Shown: positions 44,453 through 56,100 of the stretch, piece by piece
Layout: every line of letters starts with the position of its first letter
Position numbering within the stretch: position 1 is the stretch's first letter
Assembly: GCF_020509005.1 (NCBI RefSeq)
Contig: NC_063022.1
Location: forward strand, 1,302,001 to 1,366,000
From: Fulvia fulva
Taxonomy: Eukaryota > Ascomycota > Dothideomycetes > Mycosphaerellales > Mycosphaerellaceae
Direction of reading: 5' to 3'
DNA length: 64,000 nt
Position numbers and translations under genes: made by a program
The notes under the pieces: model-generated
Database searches by the model: none
What the model was told of the DNA's origin: nothing
Seen by the model: the letters and a program-made list of their open reading frames with translations, nothing else

Positions 44453-47347
44453 GATAGATAGATAATTCAATTACCCGTTGTGGTGCCCTCCGGCCCATGC
44501 GGGTTTATGTCTATATATGTTACTGCATAAGGTAGGAAACCTATTCCTAGGTAAAAACCTCCTCTCCTTCTCTAATAGCTTCCTTGCCATGAGTTCTCAG
44601 TTTTCCTTCCATTAGGGTGCACTAGTGTCATGGTGGTTAGCCTCTGACTACCTTGTCTGCAACCCTAAAGTTGTCCCCCTCTTCCTGCTCTCCTCCTCCT
44701 TCTTTCTCTCCTCAATCCATCTCTCTGTTTCCCTAGTAAGAGAGAACTGCTCCAAAAATCCTTGGTGGATGATCCACCTTGTAATTCTCTGGAGGTCTCA
44801 CTTATTGCTGATCATGGCTTGGAAGTTTCTGTTCCTTGCCCTTGCCCTCCATTCACCTCTCCCTGTACTCCATTCTTTGCAAACCAGAAGTCTATGTTCG
44901 ACATTCTGGGACAGGTAGCCGCATGGGCAACTCTTGTCTTCGATACCTGGGACTTTTCTCTGATGCAGGTATGCCCTGACTCCGATGTGTTCAGAGCGGA
45001 TTTGTATTGCTATGCTTGCTTCTGACCTGGTCAGGTCTGAGTACAGTAGGTAGTTGTGGCTACCAAACTGTTGGAGTGCCTTTGGGGTTCCTGGCCTCTG
45101 TGGGGTTCTTGTCCATTCAGTCTTCCAGAGGAGTCCTGCCATCCTTTCAGCTAGAGACTGTTGCTTCTTCCCTTGGCTGGCTGCTGATCCTCTCCCTTGA
45201 GCCCTTCTGTCCTGTTCCTGCTGGGCTAGGTGCAGCTGTTCTGTTAGTTCTTTGAACTTCTGCAGGTCCTGCTGCTTCTGTGGGGCTGGATTGGGTCTTG
45301 CTTGTCTGTGCCTTCTTGTGCACTGGCTCCTGATTTTGTTGACTGCCTTCTGGATTACTAGCTGGGCTGGGTATGCAGACGTCTTTCCTGCATACTGGTA
45401 TCTCAACCCTTGAAGGTAGAGCTTGGCTGGTGGGGAGCCAGACTCCATTTCGACCACCCTTGTTGGAATTGACTTGTATGCTCCAAGCACCTTTTTCAGA
45501 CAGGAGGCTTGGGCTCTGCTGATGGGATCTGCAATTCTCTTTGGGATCTTGTCTTGGGCTGACCAGATCTGGGCTCCATATAGCATGGCTGGCTTCACAA
45601 TGGCCTTGTACATAACCTTTGCTTTCGCAAATGTGGCTCCCCATGTGGAGGCTGTAAGCCTGTCAATTGATTGCCTGTTGTTGTCTGCTCTTGCCTGTGC
45701 TTTCTTGACCTGTGGTCCCCAGCTGAGCTTTGGATCCATCCATATTCCTAGCACCCTTAATTCACTTGAGGGTTCTGTTGTGTGTCCCTGAATAGTGATT
45801 GGGGCTTGCATATTGTGTCTGTTTCTGGCTCTACTGAAGTGGATGAGTTGATACTTCTCTGGGGCAAATCTGGCTCCATGTTTCCTGGCCCATTCCTCAC
45901 ATTCCTTGTGTTTCTTCTGCAAGATTCTGCAGTTCTCTTCTGTGCTGTCTGACCAGGCTAGGATGTTTGTGTCATCTACAAACCCTGAGGCTGATGTGTT
46001 TCTGGAGTTTAGCTTTGCTGGCAGGTCTGCCATAAAGAGGAGAAACAGGATTGGAGACATTGTTGATCCCTGTGGGATTCCTGTCTCTGTAGGCATGCTG
46101 TCAGATTTGTATCTGCCCAGTCTTAGTCTTGTGGTTCTGCCTCTGAGGAAGGACTGGATAAACTGGACTGTCCAGTTGGGGATAGCCTTCTGTTTCAGGA
46201 TGTGGATCAGCCTCTGGTGTGAGACATTGTCAAAGGCTCCTGATATGTCTAGTGAGAGGAGTGTGGCTGCTTTGTTGTTCCCAAAGTGCCATAGGGTCTT
46301 GATCTGCTCTGTGATAAGTTCCACAGCTGTTAGTGTTGATCTTTGTTTCCTGCCTCCCATCTGTTCTTCAGGAAGGATTCCATGTTCTTCAGCTAGGTTT
46401 GTCAGCCTTTCTGCTATGATCTTTTCCAGGAGTTTGCCTAGTGTGTTGAGCAAGGCAATAGGTCTGTATGCCTTTAGCTTTGTGTAGTCCTCTTTCTGTG
46501 GTTTTCTCAAGACCACAGTCAGTGACTCCTTGAAGTGTTTAGGGCAGTGTCCTTGGGCCATGCACTGTGAAAAGATGTTTGACAGTGCAGGGGAGATCTG
46601 GTCCTTGCATGTCTTGATGAACAAGTTTGGAATCCCATCTGGTCCCGGGGCCTTGTTTCCTGAGAGTGTCTTAATGATGCTCTTGATCTCTCCCTCTCCC
46701 ACTGTGCAGGATTGCTCTAGTGGTGTTGGATACACACTGCCCTCCAGATCCTGCAGGTCAGCTTCTACCTGTGTGCCAAAGAAATGTTTCCCCAATGCCT
46801 GTGCCTTTCCTGGGAGAGTGTGTTGGATTACTCCTTCCTGGTCTTCAATGTTTGGAAACTGGGGCAGCATGTTTCTGTCCTGTGTGGGTTGTCTTGCCCA
46901 CTTTGCTAGTTTCCACATCTTCTCAGGATTCTGGGTAATGGATCCAACTGTTGACCTCCACTCCAGCATCTTGTCCCTCTTGATCTGGGCCTTCTTGTCT
47001 CTGGTTGCCTGGTTGTATCTGTCCCATGCTTCCTGGGAGTGGCTCTGGGTAAGGGCTCTCCTGGCCTGCCTGGCTGCCTTGACCTTCTCTGAGCATTCCT
47101 TTGTCCAGAATGGCTTCTGGTACAGTGACTGTTTCTTTTCTCTGGTGTGGGCTGCCGCAGTTTCCTGCATTGTTCTAACCAGTTCTGCCACTGCTTGGTC
47201 TATGTCTAAGGCTGTTTCCAGTCTCCTGGTCTCTAGTCCAGCTAGCTTCTGTTCCAGGTCTTGTCTGATCTGTTCCCAGTTGGCTGCCTTCCAGGCCAGC
47301 TGAGGTTCTAGGTCTCCTTCCTGCTGTGTCTGTGTTTCAAACTCCAC
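44453..47347 (-). mobile_element. LINE-1: 5'-truncated Tad/I-like non-LTR retrotransposon, not RIPed
   Basis: The 2,895-bp insertion is flanked by 14-bp target duplications AATCTAGTTATATA (44439-44452 and 47348-47361). On the coding strand its 3' end is a short (ATCT)n tail instead of poly-A. The 5' end lies inside the ORF, downstream of the endonuclease domain, so the element is truncated. It keeps ordinary codon use with abundant CAG and TGG codons, in contrast to the TAG-rich flanks. Confidence 0.88.
44798..47347 (-). CDS. Non-LTR reverse transcriptase (5'-truncated ORF2)
   Basis: An uninterrupted frame of about 849 codons. It runs right up to the 5' end of the insertion and has no native start; the endonuclease that should precede it is absent. 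A charged linker leads into the RT with KAPGPDGIPNLFIKTC, YRPIALLNTLGKLLEKIIAE, SLDISGAFDNVSHQRL, GIPQGSTMSPILFLLFMADL and the catalytic GFVDDTNIL. After the thumb region the C-terminus has a CPCGYLSQNVEHRLLVC zinc-finger-like motif (CCHC type), common in this LINE class. RT of this type primes on nicked target DNA. With the endonuclease missing the copy should be dead on arrival, but the open frame shows that it has escaped RIP. Confidence 0.85.
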   Translation of the reverse strand: MEFETQTQQEGDLEPQLAWKAANWEQIRQDLEQKLAGLETRRLETALDIDQAVAELVRTMQETAAAHTREKKQSLYQKPFWTKECSEKVKAARQARRALTQSHSQEAWDRYNQATRDKKAQIKRDKMLEWRSTVGSITQNPEKMWKLAKWARQPTQDRNMLPQFPNIEDQEGVIQHTLPGKAQALGKHFFGTQVEADLQDLEGSVYPTPLEQSCTVGEGEIKSIIKTLSGNKAPGPDGIPNLFIKTCKDQISPALSNIFSQCMAQGHCPKHFKESLTVVLRKPQKEDYTKLKAYRPIALLNTLGKLLEKIIAERLTNLAEEHGILPEEQMGGRKQRSTLTAVELITEQIKTLWHFGNNKAATLLSLDISGAFDNVSHQRLIHILKQKAIPNWTVQFIQSFLRGRTTRLRLGRYKSDSMPTETGIPQGSTMSPILFLLFMADLPAKLNSRNTSASGFVDDTNILAWSDSTEENCRILQKKHKECEEWARKHGARFAPEKYQLIHFSRARNRHNMQAPITIQGHTTEPSSELRVLGIWMDPKLSWGPQVKKAQARADNNRQSIDRLTASTWGATFAKAKVMYKAIVKPAMLYGAQIWSAQDKIPKRIADPISRAQASCLKKVLGAYKSIPTRVVEMESGSPPAKLYLQGLRYQYAGKTSAYPAQLVIQKAVNKIRSQCTRRHRQARPNPAPQKQQDLQKFKELTEQLHLAQQEQDRRAQGRGSAASQGKKQQSLAERMAGLLWKTEWTRTPQRPGTPKALQQFGSHNYLLYSDLTRSEASIAIQIRSEHIGVRAYLHQRKVPGIEDKSCPCGYLSQNVEHRLLVCKEWSTGRGEWRARARNRNFQAMISNK

Positions 47348-47409
47348 AATCTAGTTATATAACATACCTACACCCTTATACTTGACCTACGGCCTATATG
47401 TTCTTTACA

Positions 47410-48055
47410 CTCCTACTTAGGCTATATAGTCTCCTATAATCCCTTTACGTAAGCTAGAGCTACCTTATAAAGTTTTAGAACTACTAGCTATTAAGGGGCT
47501 TTATTAACCTATTAGTAGCTATGTCCTTTATATTATAGTAGTCTACTACAATCTTCTTCTACTACTAGAGATGTCTGACATAGTTATATATAACATTAAT
47601 ATACTTTGACCTTTTATATATATAGGCATCTTTAATAAGTATTAAAGCGGCTTAGTTATTACCTATAAGCTTGACTAGCCTTAGCTCGTTAATAGTGCCC
47701 TTGCTTGCCCTTATACTCGGCTAGAAAGAGCTCTTTCCTACTAGTTCTAGGCACCCTATTTCCCTAAGAATAGTAGTAAGAAATTGTGACTACTTTACGA
47801 TATACTACTACGAGGGATCAGTAATATATAAGCTAATTCTTCTAAGGGGGAATGCTAAGTCTAGCCTTATCATTATTATTAGCTATATCTAGGTACTATT
47901 ATAGCTCTAGTAATCCTGTTTGTTATACCTCTTATCTATAGGAGCCGTAGGTACTAAATACTCGTAGCTCTCTATAGGTAAGTAGGTTAGCGTAGCCTTC
48001 TCTCTAGCTATGTTCATCTTAGCTAAGTTAGCGTAGATATAGTGTCCTTAATTAA
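47410..48055 (-). mobile_element. Body fragment (RNase H end) of the third copia-2-family copy
   Basis: Minus-strand, heavily RIPed. A purine-rich run (AGTAGGAG) abuts the LTR, and weak copia RNase H similarity follows. It is truncated at 48055, where the second chromodomain Gypsy copy begins. Confidence 0.6.
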
Positions 48056-48239
48056 TATAAGGGCGCGCGTACTATAGGGTCCGAACGAGATAGTTATTAT
48101 TCTACGAAGCTACGAAAGAAGAGCGCGAGGCGCGGCGAAAATATAAAGTAAAGCTAAGCCGCGCTAACCTAATACGGAAGGTCCGCGGTTTAGCCGGGCT
48201 AACGTAGCTATAGTAAGGGGTCACGGGCTGCCCGTAATA
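48056..48239 (-). repeat. 3' LTR of gypsy-2
   Basis: 184 bp, complement of the gypsy-1 LTR with RIP-type changes. Confidence 0.88.
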
Positions 48240-51200
48240 GTACCCCCCCTCCCAAAACACGCGCTAGTCCTCTAAGCGTTATACACCTTATAAGGCCACT
48301 TACCTATTAAGCTCTATAATCGCGCAAACGCCTAATTATCCTCTAGTGCCCTATCGTTATCTAATAACATCGCATTCGCTCTATTAAGACTATCCTCGAC
48401 CGGCTTCCTTCGAGAAACATATTACCTAGTTAGCTAGCTTACCCTAGACCTAAGTCTGTCTTCGGCTAGTACTCGCGTATAATCCTTATAACTAAAGTTA
48501 GGTATTATTATAGGCTCTGTAGGCTCTACTCGAGTATCGAATATATACGGAGTAGATTCTATTAGAGGTAAGGCTCGAGGCGACTTATTTATAACGGTGT
48601 CTTTTAGAATGACCCTGATCGTATTAAGCCCGAGCACCTTAGTAGCTAGTAGGGACTAGTTAGATAGAGCTACGAAGCTCATAGGCGTAGATAACTCCGG
48701 CCGTTTATAGTGAAAGTCTATAATAGCGGCGGCTACGTGTTTAAGTATATACTCTATAGGTTACTAGGTCTTACTATCCTCCTCGTTCTAATATCTAGCC
48801 TATTTCACCTTATACTATATATCTACCTTACGCTTATGCCCCTTCTTCACCTTACCTACCCGCTTACGGGTGTATATATTAAGGATCTTTTCTACCTCGT
48901 ATATATACGTAGGTACTGCTACTATATCGGCTACTATATTAGCCTCGGTAGTGTTAGGTTCGATAGTTATTAGTAGTAGCGGCGCTAGATACTACCCTTT
49001 AAGTAGTAGGAAATCGCGGTGGTCGGCTCGTTATAGTAGTAAGGTATAGAAGTAGTTATTAAGTCCTACTAGAGCGTCTAATAGTTTTAGTCGATAAGAG
49101 AGTCTAGCCGGTATGACTTCCGTGATCTAGTAAGGGCCGGTATATCTCCTATTTAGCTTCTTAGATAGTCGAGTCGTACGGATATTGTTAGTACTAAGAT
49201 ATACCTAATTACCTACCTTATAGTCTAGAGGAATACTTCGGTAGCGGGTTACTACTTCTACTTAGAGAGCTTATAACATTCGTATATTCTCTTAAAGGTA
49301 CTTATAAAGCTCGTAAATTCGACGTATAAAGGTTTCTACTAATCGCGTATCTAGTCGCTAGAGAGTAGTTAGTCCTCCCTCCTTTCTAGCGTTTAGGTCA
49401 ACTCGCTCTAGAAACTTAGGGTTATAGCCTAAGGTAGCGTAGAACGGCGACATACTAGTAGTCTTAGATAGGTAATTGTTAATCGCGAACTAAGTAAGGT
49501 ATAGCTATTCTACCTAGTTATCCTATACCTTATTAGTAAACATACGAAGATACTATTCTATCGCCTAGTTAGTACGTTCTGACTGTCTATTAGTTTCTAG
49601 GTAATACGAAGAACTTAGCTTACGATTTATACGAAGCATCTTATAGAGTTTCTTCTAGAAGGTAGCAACCTACTACTTACTACGGTCTAATATAATAGTG
49701 TTAGGAAACCCGCGCCGACAGAATATATGTTTAAGGAAAAGCCTTGCCGTATTCTATGCTATTATCGTACTAATAGGGATCAGCTCGACTTTCTTAGTAA
49801 GCCTATTAGTAACGGTCATAATGTTATTATAGACTATACCGTTAAGAGTGCTATCTAGGAGTCCGATAACGAAGTCGACTATAATATATTTCTAAGGCCG
49901 ATCTAGAACAGGAAGTGGCTATAATAATCCTAGTAGCTAGGAGTATAGAGATTTTATTATACGGTAGGTACGGCAATTTACGGTATATCTACGTACGGAT
50001 CTCGCTAATCTAGGCTAGTAGAATTCACGTGCTACGAGTTTCTAAGTACGAGCTCGTCCTAGATAGCCTACTACTAGAGCGTTATAGTTTATCTTGATTA
50101 TCCTAGTCTATAAGGCTTAGTCATTTAGTACCTATAAGCTCTAGCCGTCGTATTAATTTCGAATATATAGTAGGTCGCTATCTACTTTATAGTATACTAG
50201 GTAAATCTTCGCTCTCTATAGTAGTGTAGGAGTACGGTCTTTCTATAGGTCTTTAATCGCGGTCTTAAGCTCGTTATCGGTTACGTACGCCGTCGACATT
50301 CGATACTCGAGTTCGGCTTCCCGCTGACTTTTACGCGTCGCCGGTTATTTAGTAGGCGCATCTCGTTCTATAGGCATAAACTCTTTAGCTTTAGGGTTTA
50401 GCTATACTAGTTCCTCTTCTTCCGGCGTATCTTCTACTATTACCTATAGTAAGGCGATCTTAAGGAATCGCTTAGGAGGTAGTAATGTCTAATACTAATA
50501 CTAGTTCTAAGGGTCGTCTACCCTCTACGGAAGGTCCTAGCTACGTCTCGTTAGGCTATCTAGCTTTGTACCTTAAAGTCCTAGACGGTATATTATCTTA
50601 AAGTTAAACTATAATAAGAACTTAGCCTAACGCGCTTGTCGCCGATTTAGCTACTTTGTCTTTATAAAGTATTCTAGGTTCTTATAGTCGGTATAAATCT
50701 TAACTAGCTATAGGACCTTATTATCTACCTCGTAGGCGAGCTCGGGTCTCTATTCCTTAAAAGCCTTAATAATAGCTAACAGTTCCTTATTATAGATTTC
50801 ATAATTACACTCCTATAGACTTAACTTCTTCGAGTAGAAGGCTATAGGATGTAGTATACTATTCTCGTTATACTACAAAAGCACGCCGGCGTTTATAAAA
50901 TCTAAAGAATCTGTCTCTACTACTATTTCCCTACCTAGTACGTAATGTACGAGCATGCCGGCTTTACTAAACGTAGCTTTTAAATTGTTAAAGGTTCGTT
51001 AGTAATCTAGTGACTATTAAATCCTTCTGTTCTTATGATTGCTTAGTCCGTCCGACTTGGTCAGGTTTATAAGAGGAGTAGCTATACGCGAAAATGCTTC
51101 GATGAACCGCCTATAGAAGTTAGCAAATCTAAGGAAGGCCTAGACATCCTTTAGGTTCTTAGGAGCTTCCTATATCTAAATACATTCGAGTTTCTTAGGG

Positions 51201-51335
51201 TCTATCTCGATGCCGTTAGAGGTTATAATTAGCCTAAGATACTTCACCTCCTATTAGTAGAATTCGCTTTTATCGATGTCTACTATAAGTCCTACATCGC
51301 GTAGCTTAGTAAGAACCTTCCGTACGTGTTTAATA

Positions 51336-54300
51336 GATAGAGATAGATTTGTCATTCCCCTATTCTAGGACCCTATCCGGCCTATATAGGTATATATCTA
51401 TTGTTATATACAAAGGGAAACCCGAATAGGTGAAAACCCTTCCCGCCCCCGACTACTCCTTGTCTAGTTTAGCTTTCCCTCTAAACGTACGTAGTCTATA
51501 TTACTACCCCGTTAGCCCCCGCTCCTAGCTAGTCTCGTCGCGCTACGTCGTGTCCTCTCTTCCTATACTGCTCCTACTAGGCGGTACTGTTCTAGCCAGC
51601 CCTTCTCTAGTATCTAGTTCGTAATACGCCGTAGGTCCTTAGCGTTATTAAGAAGTGCCCTAATCGTCCGGTTCCTTGCCTTTACTATCTACTCCCCCCT
51701 TCCTAGCGACTACCTCGGATAGACGAGGAGTACGTACCGTACGTTCTAGGAGCGATAGCCGTAGGGGTAGCTAGTATTTATATATCCTAGAACCTTCCTC
51801 TATAATAGGTACCCCTAGAGGCCGATGTGTTCGCTTCGTAGTTAGGTTACTATACTACTCTATACCCTTATAAGGCGGTAGTAGATAAGCTTCGGGGGGT
51901 GCTTGACCGCGGATTTTGTAGCTAACTATTCCTTAGGTTGTCCCGCTAGCTAAGGGCGTCTACTATACCCTACAACCTAGTTGTTCTACCTCTCTTTCTA
52001 TAGTTGCTCTATAAACAATTTCTTACCTTCCTATTATATTACTAGCTATTCGTCCCTTACCCGGTAGTTCGGCTCGTTTCCGGGTCGAATGCCCTTATAC
52101 GCTAGTACTAATTCGCGGGCCCTTACGACTATACTAGCGATAACCTTCTATACTAGGTACTGTACCGACTTGCCTAAGTAGGAGGTCCGTAGTCCCTAGA
52201 TATATAGGTCGATCGGCGGTATAGCGGTCTCGTACTTAAGTATCCTCGTTAGTATCGACTTATATACCCCGGTGACCTTCCTTAGGCATTAGTTTTGGAT
52301 CTTCGCTAGCGGCGCGACGAGTCTCCTCGATAGGTAGGCCCTCTCGCCTAAGGACTATACTTAGCTACTATAGGTAAGGACTAGCCGTATAATAGCCGTA
52401 TATAGAAGTCGTAACTACCGGAAGTCCGCCCCCTATATAGACGTAGTGAGCCTCTAGTATAATGCTATATTCTGTTTAGCTTTCCGTAATATTGCCTATA
52501 CGTACTTCCTCTACCGTAGCGCCGGGTCTACCTATAGTCCGAGGATCCTAAGCTGATTTGCCGGGTTAGTCGTATGCCCCTATATCTAGATAGAAGCTTA
52601 TATATTATAGAACCGTGGCCGGCGCGTAAAGTGTATTAGATTGTACTTTTCTAGGGCAAACCGAGCCCCGTGCCTCCTAGCCTAGTCCTCGTAGATCTTG
52701 TGCTTCTCTTCTAGTAGCCTATAGTTCTCCTTAGTCGAGGAAGACTACGATAGGATGTTTATGTCGTCTACGAAGCCGCTCGTAGCGGTGTTCTAGGATT
52801 CTAGGGCTAGGAGTAGCGTCGCTATAAAGAAGAGGAACAGAATAGGTACTAGCGTTAAGCCTTACGGGATTCTAGTATAGACTGCTTAAAATAGGCTTCT
52901 ATACTAGCCGACTAGGATCGACGTACTACGGTTTTGGAGGTAGGACCGTACGAAGTTAACAAGCTACTTAGGGAGTCCTTTCGACCTTAGGATATAGAGT
53001 AGCCGCGGGTATAACACGTAGTCGAAGGCTCCCGATATGTCTAGGCTAAGTAAGGAAGCCACCTTGTCCCTATTCTTATACTAGATAGCCTTTACCTAAG
53101 AGGTAACAAGTTCTATCGCGGATAGCGTCGACCGCTATAGACGCGTACCTATCTAGGTGTCCGGGAGTAGGGAGTGTTCCTCTACCGCCTCGGAGAGTCT
53201 CGTTATAACTAGCTTCTTAAGCGCCTTCCTAAGAGTGTTAAGGAGCGTAATTAGGCGGTACGACTTCACCTACGTATAGTCTTCCTTCTACGGCTTACGT
53301 AGGACCACTGTCGTCAATTATTTAAAAGCTATCGGGTAGTATCCGGTCTATAGGTAGGCGTTGAAGATCGCTATAACTACTAGGGCTAGTTAATCTCTAT
53401 ACTTCTTTAGTAGCTCGTTTAGGATCCTATCCGGCCCCGGGGCTTTCTTCGCCGGCAACTTCCTTAGTATAGCGGCAACTTCTCCCTCGGACACCTCCTA
53501 TTAGACCGCGATACTAGGGGCTAGGGGAGTAGAGCTGTTGATGTCGCTTAGATCAGCCTCGACTAGGGGCGGGAAGAACTTACTAGCTAGTAGACGCGCC
53601 TTAGCCTCCGGGTCGCTAACCGGGCCACTAGGCGATTGTAGCGCTAGGATAGAGAAGGAGGGGCCCTATATAGGGTCCTATCGGGCCCATTTCGCTAGCT
53701 TCTACATCTTCTCTAGCTTGCCGGCGATTTCTTCTACTATAGCCCTCTAGCCGACTACTTTCTCCCTTCGTATTATGGCTTTCTTCTATTAGTATGCCTC
53801 CCTATATACGTTCTAGGCCTCCTCGCTATAGCTGCTCGTCTATACCCGGCGGGCTCTCCTTGCTTCTCTTACTACCGTAGTGCACTCCGGCGTCTAGTAT
53901 AGTTTAGACTATATCGTTAGTTAGGCAAGCGGAACGTGAAGTGAGGTCGCTTTTCTTATTTCGTCTATTAACCCCTAGACTACTTCGTCTATCTCGTCTT
54001 TACTATTATATTGCTACTACGCGATCTAGACTAGCCTCTTAGAGTTATCGAGGTACGCCTAGATGTTGGCCTAGTAGGCCTTTCCCTAGTTTAGCTTAGG
54101 GGTTCTCGCTAGTGTACGTTATATCTATATCGTAATAGAGGTCCTAACTAGTATATAGTCTAACGACGCCTCGAGTTCATGTTCGATCCTATAGTAGGTT
54201 ACCGTGTAGTAGTGGCTATCTAAGATCTAGGAGAGGTCGATCGTGCCTTAGAGTCCCCCTCTCTTCTAGGTACCTAGGTCCTTCGGGGTATTAAGGGCAA

Positions 54301-54734
54301 TTACTTTGCTCGCTATCAAGTCGAGTACTTCGTCGGCTATAGGGTGTAGCTATATAAGGCTTTCCTAGGAAGGGTAGTATATATTAAAGTCTCCTACTAC
54401 GATATAGTAGCCTTGTCTCTTAAGCGTACTATCTAGGTGTCTATAGACCCTAAGGTCGCGGCTAGACCTCGAGGCTAGCGGTTATATATATATATTATGT
54501 ATTTAAGTACTACCTACGTAGAGGGAGGTAATATCTCCCCCGCCTTCTTCGTCTACGTAGTATACTACCTCCTAGTCGGATTCTAGTATGTCCTTACTAA
54601 TATAGAAGTACGTACGGGGTCTACCGTCGCCTCGTAGGTATGTCGTGTAGCCTAGTAACTTGTAGGTCGTTAGTCTCTTATAGTGCGGGTTAATCTATAG
54701 CTCCTAGATTATAAGGACGTAGTGGACGCGCGGG
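51336..54734 (-). mobile_element. LINE-2: longer RIPed copy with endonuclease and reverse transcriptase
   Basis: The 3,399-bp insertion in gypsy-2 is flanked by 13-bp duplications TACGTGTTTAATA (51323-51335 and 54735-54747). Its 5' (right) part encodes an EEP-type endonuclease remnant with IVVGDFNI. RT follows (about 53500-52600; the FVDD region at about 52770 is recognisable) and then the C-terminal part. The 3' end carries a GATA-type tail like LINE-1. Stops throughout. It is truncated at the start of the endonuclease. Confidence 0.8.
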
Positions 54735-56100
54735 TACGTGTTTAATATACTCCTCTAAGGTGTTACTAAAGATAAGTACGTTATCTAGGTAGGCCGATAT
54801 AAAGTCGTCTAGGTGTTCTTATAAGACCTTATTAATATATAATTGGAACGATACTAGTCCGTTATACAAGCCGAATAGTAATACTAGACACTCGTAGATA
54901 CCGTATCGTGTCGTAAACGCCGTTAACTACTCGTGCCCTTTAGCTATCCGTAACTTGTTAAAGGCCACTATAATATCTAGCTTCGTAAAGTACTTCTTAC
55001 CGTATATACGGTTAAGCGTCTCTTATATCAAGGGAATCGGATACCGGTTCTTAATAGTGATTGTATTCAATCCTATATAGTCGATATAAACACGTAGCCT
55101 ACCTCTAGGCTTACGTACTACTAGTACTAGTATAGGAGACTAGCTCGTCTTTTGCCCTACTTTCCGTACCTTCCCTTTAGATATTTACTCGTCTAGCTAT
55201 TTCTTGACTACCTCGTTCTCCTTCTTAGCTAGGCCGTAGGGCTTGCGGTATAGTAGCTCTTATAGACTATTAGGCTTAATATAAATCTTATGATCTACGC
55301 CTAGTCGGTAAGGTAGGAGTCCTTTATAATCCTTAGCTAAGAAAGCGTCCGTAATATCGTAGTATATCGTCGGCAACTTCTCCTTCGGGTTGTGATTGAA
55401 CTACTTGTTTAAGAATTGGTCTAGATTATTAGTAGCTATTATACTTAGCTTAAGCTCTCCGCCGTCCCTCTTACGCCTAGTAGGTATAATGTAGAAGTAC
55501 TTAGCCCTAGGCCGGTACGCGTATATCCCCTACGCGCGTTAAGAAACGCCCTAGTAGTCTACTTCTTTATCGTCTATATCTTCTAGGTTATATAATAAGA
55601 CGTTTAGCTCTACCCCTCCTACTATAAAGCTCGCTACTTCTCTAGTAAAGGGCTCTAGTCCGTAGCGTACTAGTGCCTACTTCTTCTTCTCGCGGTAGTT
55701 TAGGGATTATACTATTGTCGATATCTTATTCTATAGATAGTAACTAAAGTAGTAATCCGATCTAAATGCCACCTCGCCTATTTCCTAGAAGATGTTTAGG
55801 TTATACGCTATAAGCTACGGTAGGCTAAAGACGATATCGTATTCGAGGTCGGTGACGTAGTATAACATTTGCTCGTAATAATCGCCGATAACTACGTCTA
55901 TAAGGGCCGCGTATATAATCTGCCGCGTAGTAGCCGTTCTATCTCCTAGTATAAGTCGTCGGCTTTACGTTAAAGGGATTAGGGGTATTATATATTTACG
56001 TTCAAATTTCTAGTTAAGAAAGAGAGAGGTAGAAGTAGAATCTATAAGGTCTCGAGCCTTTCTATATTATATTATTACGGGTAACACTATATAAGGGTGT

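Larger units (their letters stand above)
44267..47409 (-). repeat. LTR of a third copia-2-family copy, split by LINE-1
   Basis: 44267-44452 plus 47362-47409 together give 234 bp and match, in complement and with RIP changes, the copia-2 LTR at 57908-58141. The break is exactly the LINE-1 insertion. The element body follows at 47410-48055, so this is the 3' LTR of a minus-strand element. Confidence 0.8.
48056..56100 (-). mobile_element. Chromodomain Ty3/Gypsy retrotransposon, copy 2 (gypsy-2), RIPed and interrupted
   Basis: Minus-strand copy of the 25505-32726 element: 3' LTR (48056-48239), polypurine tract complement, chromodomain (about 48700-48910), integrase, RNase H and RT (to 51335). 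It is then interrupted by LINE-2 (51336-54734) and resumes from 54735 with RT and protease up to about 56100. There it is cut by LINE-3 at the position equivalent to about 28095 of copy 1, so gag and the 5' LTR are absent. More heavily RIPed than copy 1. Confidence 0.85.

Noticed and set aside
46530..47303. Plus-strand Cys/Ser-rich frame of 257 codons, and the 193-codon frame at 45906-46487
   Set aside because: Both are antisense to the LINE reverse transcriptase, which has clear RT motifs.
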